Origin: Sphingobacterium pedocola
GTDB taxonomy: Bacteria; Bacteroidota; Bacteroidia; Sphingobacteriales; Sphingobacteriaceae
Length of the DNA stretch: 64,000 bases
Direction: 5' to 3'
Assembly (NCBI RefSeq): GCF_015209965.1
Contig: NZ_MU158689.1
Location: 1,290,678 to 1,354,677 of the forward strand
The notes below the pieces were generated by a model, which did not search any database, was not told where the DNA came from, and saw nothing but the letters and a program-made list of their open reading frames with translations. Positions 62,738 to 64,000 of this stretch are shown here, one piece after another. The stretch's first letter is position 1. Each line of letters starts with the position of its first letter. A program made the translations under genes and the position numbers.

Positions 62738-63286
62738 TTAGGATAAGTCGGCGTTGTATTTTCCGTCTAGCTTTTTCTTCAGCAACTTCAAAGCATTTGC
62801 CCAATGGTATTCGACAGTGCGTTCCGAAATCGTGAGCAGGCCGGCAATCTCCCTATTGGTCAATCCCCTTTGATGCCGCATCTGAAAGATTTGACGGCAA
62901 TGTTGCGGTAGGCGCTCGACAAGCGTTTCTAATGTTTCTGATAACGAGCGCTGCATGATGGTATCTTCCGTGATGTTCGAATGTTTTTGGCTGTGTTCAG
63001 CAACACATTTTAAATGCTGTGCCCGTAATTGCTTATTGCGGATGTATTCAAAAACTTTAAGCTTAGCAGCCCGCAATAGATAACGTTCGTAGGAGGTGTT
63101 GATCTCCAAGGTATGGCGTCTTTCCCAAAGCGATTTGAAAATATCCTGCACCAGCTCTTTCGCGACCTCTACGTCGTCGGTATTCTTATAACATATGGTA
63201 AACACTTTCTCCCAATACGTATTATATATTTCGGTAAAGGTTTCATCATTGATGTTCAACGACGATGATTCAGCTAATTTAAACAT
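62738..63286 (-). CDS. ECF sigma factor (iron-type operon)
   Basis: The 182-residue protein (ATG 63286; a longer frame from 63313 adds 9 residues) has region 2 (ETFTEIYNTYWEKVFTICYKNTDD, AKELVQDIFKSLWERRHTLE, YERYLLRAAKLKVFEYIRN) and region 4 (LPQHCRQIFQMRHQRGLTNREIAGLLTISERTVEYHWANALKLL). It is complete. It heads the operon and should drive the TonB receptors, presumably under the anti-sigma-like protein. Confidence 0.93.
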   Translation of the reverse strand: MFKLAESSSLNINDETFTEIYNTYWEKVFTICYKNTDDVEVAKELVQDIFKSLWERRHTLEINTSYERYLLRAAKLKVFEYIRNKQLRAQHLKCVAEHSQKHSNITEDTIMQRSLSETLETLVERLPQHCRQIFQMRHQRGLTNREIAGLLTISERTVEYHWANALKLLKKKLDGKYNADLS

Positions 63287-63484
63287 TTCGGCAGTTTCAA
63301 CATACAGGCGCAAATATACTTATTTAAAATCAATCTAAACAAGAGTAATCTGAACAAAAAAGCCGCATCGATGAAAGCCGTCCATTTTCAAATCTGCTTT
63401 AGTATAAAAACACGAATTTTCACATCAGCTTATCAAATAAATTTTTACCTTCATTCAAAAGTTGAGCTACCTTACGATGAATTT

Positions 63485-63736
63485 ATGAAAGAAGACGAAA
63501 TTAAAGCGCTAAGCGACCAAGAGCTATTAGACAAGCTACAGAAAACAAAATCCAACAAAATAATAAGTGCAGGATTTATTGGCTTATTAATAGGTATATC
63601 CCTGTATAGCATATGGAAAAATGGGGTAACCTTTTTTTCCTTTTGTCCATTACTATTTGCTGGGATTTTGGTTAGTAAGCATAATAAGACGGGCAAAGCC
63701 CTCGAAGATGAGCTGAAGCACCGAAATATAAGTTAA
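63485..63736 (+). CDS. Small two-helix membrane protein of unknown function
   Basis: The 83-residue protein (ATG 63485; a longer frame from 63371 adds 38 residues of poor composition) reads MKEDEIKALSDQELLDKLQK, then two hydrophobic stretches (IISAGFIGLLIGISLYSIW and GVTFFSFCPLLFAGILVSK) and an ending LEDELKHRNIS. I do not recognise a named family. It is divergent from the sigma gene and convergent with the Crp/Fnr-type gene. Confidence 0.6.
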   Translation: MKEDEIKALSDQELLDKLQKTKSNKIISAGFIGLLIGISLYSIWKNGVTFFSFCPLLFAGILVSKHNKTGKALEDELKHRNIS

Positions 63737-63771
63737 AGGCAAATTAACAGATGTCCTGAGTTCTTGTTTTA

Positions 63772-64000
63772 CTAAAACAACCTACGTAAATATTCTTCGC
63801 TCACATTGACATAGCCGGCGATATCGCGACGTGACATGTAATTGAACAGATCGACATGCATTGATTTAAAGTATTCCACCCGCTGTAGTTTGGTCATCGC
63901 CAGCAGATCGACCCGGCCTTGACTTTGCGCATGCCATAGATCCAACAAACCGTCATAGATTCGGACTATTCTTGGATACCCCTCCAGTATACTATAAAGA
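63772..64000 (-). CDS. Crp/Fnr-type regulator, C-terminal part
   Basis: A frame open to the right window edge ends at TAG 63772-63774. Its C-terminus reads QGRVDLLAMTKLQRVEYFKS, then DLFNYMSRRDIAGYVNVSEE and YLRRLF. This is the last helix before, and the winged helix-turn-helix of, Crp/Fnr regulators, where RxxxLLxMTKxQRxEYF...IAxYLxIxPEYxSR is typical. The cyclic-nucleotide-binding-like N-domain is outside the window. Confidence 0.7.
   Translation of the reverse strand, partial: LYSILEGYPRIVRIYDGLLDLWHAQSQGRVDLLAMTKLQRVEYFKSMHVDLFNYMSRRDIAGYVNVSEEYLRRLF

Noticed and set aside
1..64000. CRISPR arrays, tRNA or rRNA genes
   Set aside because: No regularly spaced direct repeats of 23-40 bases and no cloverleaf or rRNA signature was recognised by eye; a tRNA scan could not be run.

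Overview
The window comes from a Bacteroidota chromosome, most likely family Sphingobacteriaceae (Sphingobacterium, Olivibacter or Parapedobacter type). The evidence is two SusC/SusD pairs, a hybrid two-component regulator, FecI/FecR-type sigma and anti-sigma pairs, a CrtYcd/CrtZ carotenoid operon, lipoprotein signal peptides, and promoters of the Bacteroidota form TTG-N18-20-TAnnTTTG without Shine-Dalgarno sequences. No rRNA, tRNA or CRISPR array was recognised. The genus is inference; the phylum is well supported.

Layout. 1-4.6 kb: the end of a dicarboxylate symporter, a GH89 enzyme, an ECF sigma gene that has lost region 4, and a nitroreductase. 4.6-20.3 kb: a polysaccharide utilisation locus (PUL) on the minus strand (GH97, SusC, SusD, a SusE-like/GH76 fusion, a Big2/F5-8C lipoprotein, GH105), with its divergent hybrid two-component regulator. 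A 14-bp inverted repeat directly upstream of a good promoter between the two is the probable operator. 20.4-23.6 kb: a two-gene operon, gpsA plus a fused HAD phosphatase/GT20 synthase (ggpPS-like), probably making the compatible solute glucosylglycerol. 24.1-34.9 kb: housekeeping and accessory genes (stand-alone DsbD alpha domain, M16 protease, exported enolase-superfamily protein, aldo/keto reductase, DoxX protein, EamA transporter with a divergent MocR regulator, HxlR regulator with a divergent NTF2-like protein).

34.9-37.6 kb: a mobile region. An IS1182-type element with 15-bp ends and a 12-bp target duplication sits in the loop of a former transcription terminator. Its transposase is broken and it contains a second IS left end plus two passenger genes (a glycosyltransferase-like fragment and a lipoprotein). 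A repeat-rich tract follows. 37.7-44.1 kb: an OmpA-type lipoprotein, then a carotenoid operon on the minus strand (MarR regulator, crtI, crtB, SRPBCC protein, crtZ, crtY, idi), with a MarR-type palindrome upstream. Its predicted product is zeaxanthin.

44.2-53.1 kb: sigma factor, FecR, STN-containing SusC, SusD and a sulfatase, a complete cell-surface-signalling module for a sulfated glycan. 53.2-63.3 kb: a short-chain dehydrogenase remnant, then a seven-gene minus-strand operon (sigma factor, short anti-sigma-like protein, DUF4374-like lipoprotein, TonB receptor, DUF4374 lipoprotein, PepSY membrane protein, second TonB-linked barrel), probably for siderophore or iron uptake. Neither of its receptors has an STN domain, so its signalling route is unclear. 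The window ends in a small membrane protein and the C-terminus of a Crp/Fnr-type regulator.
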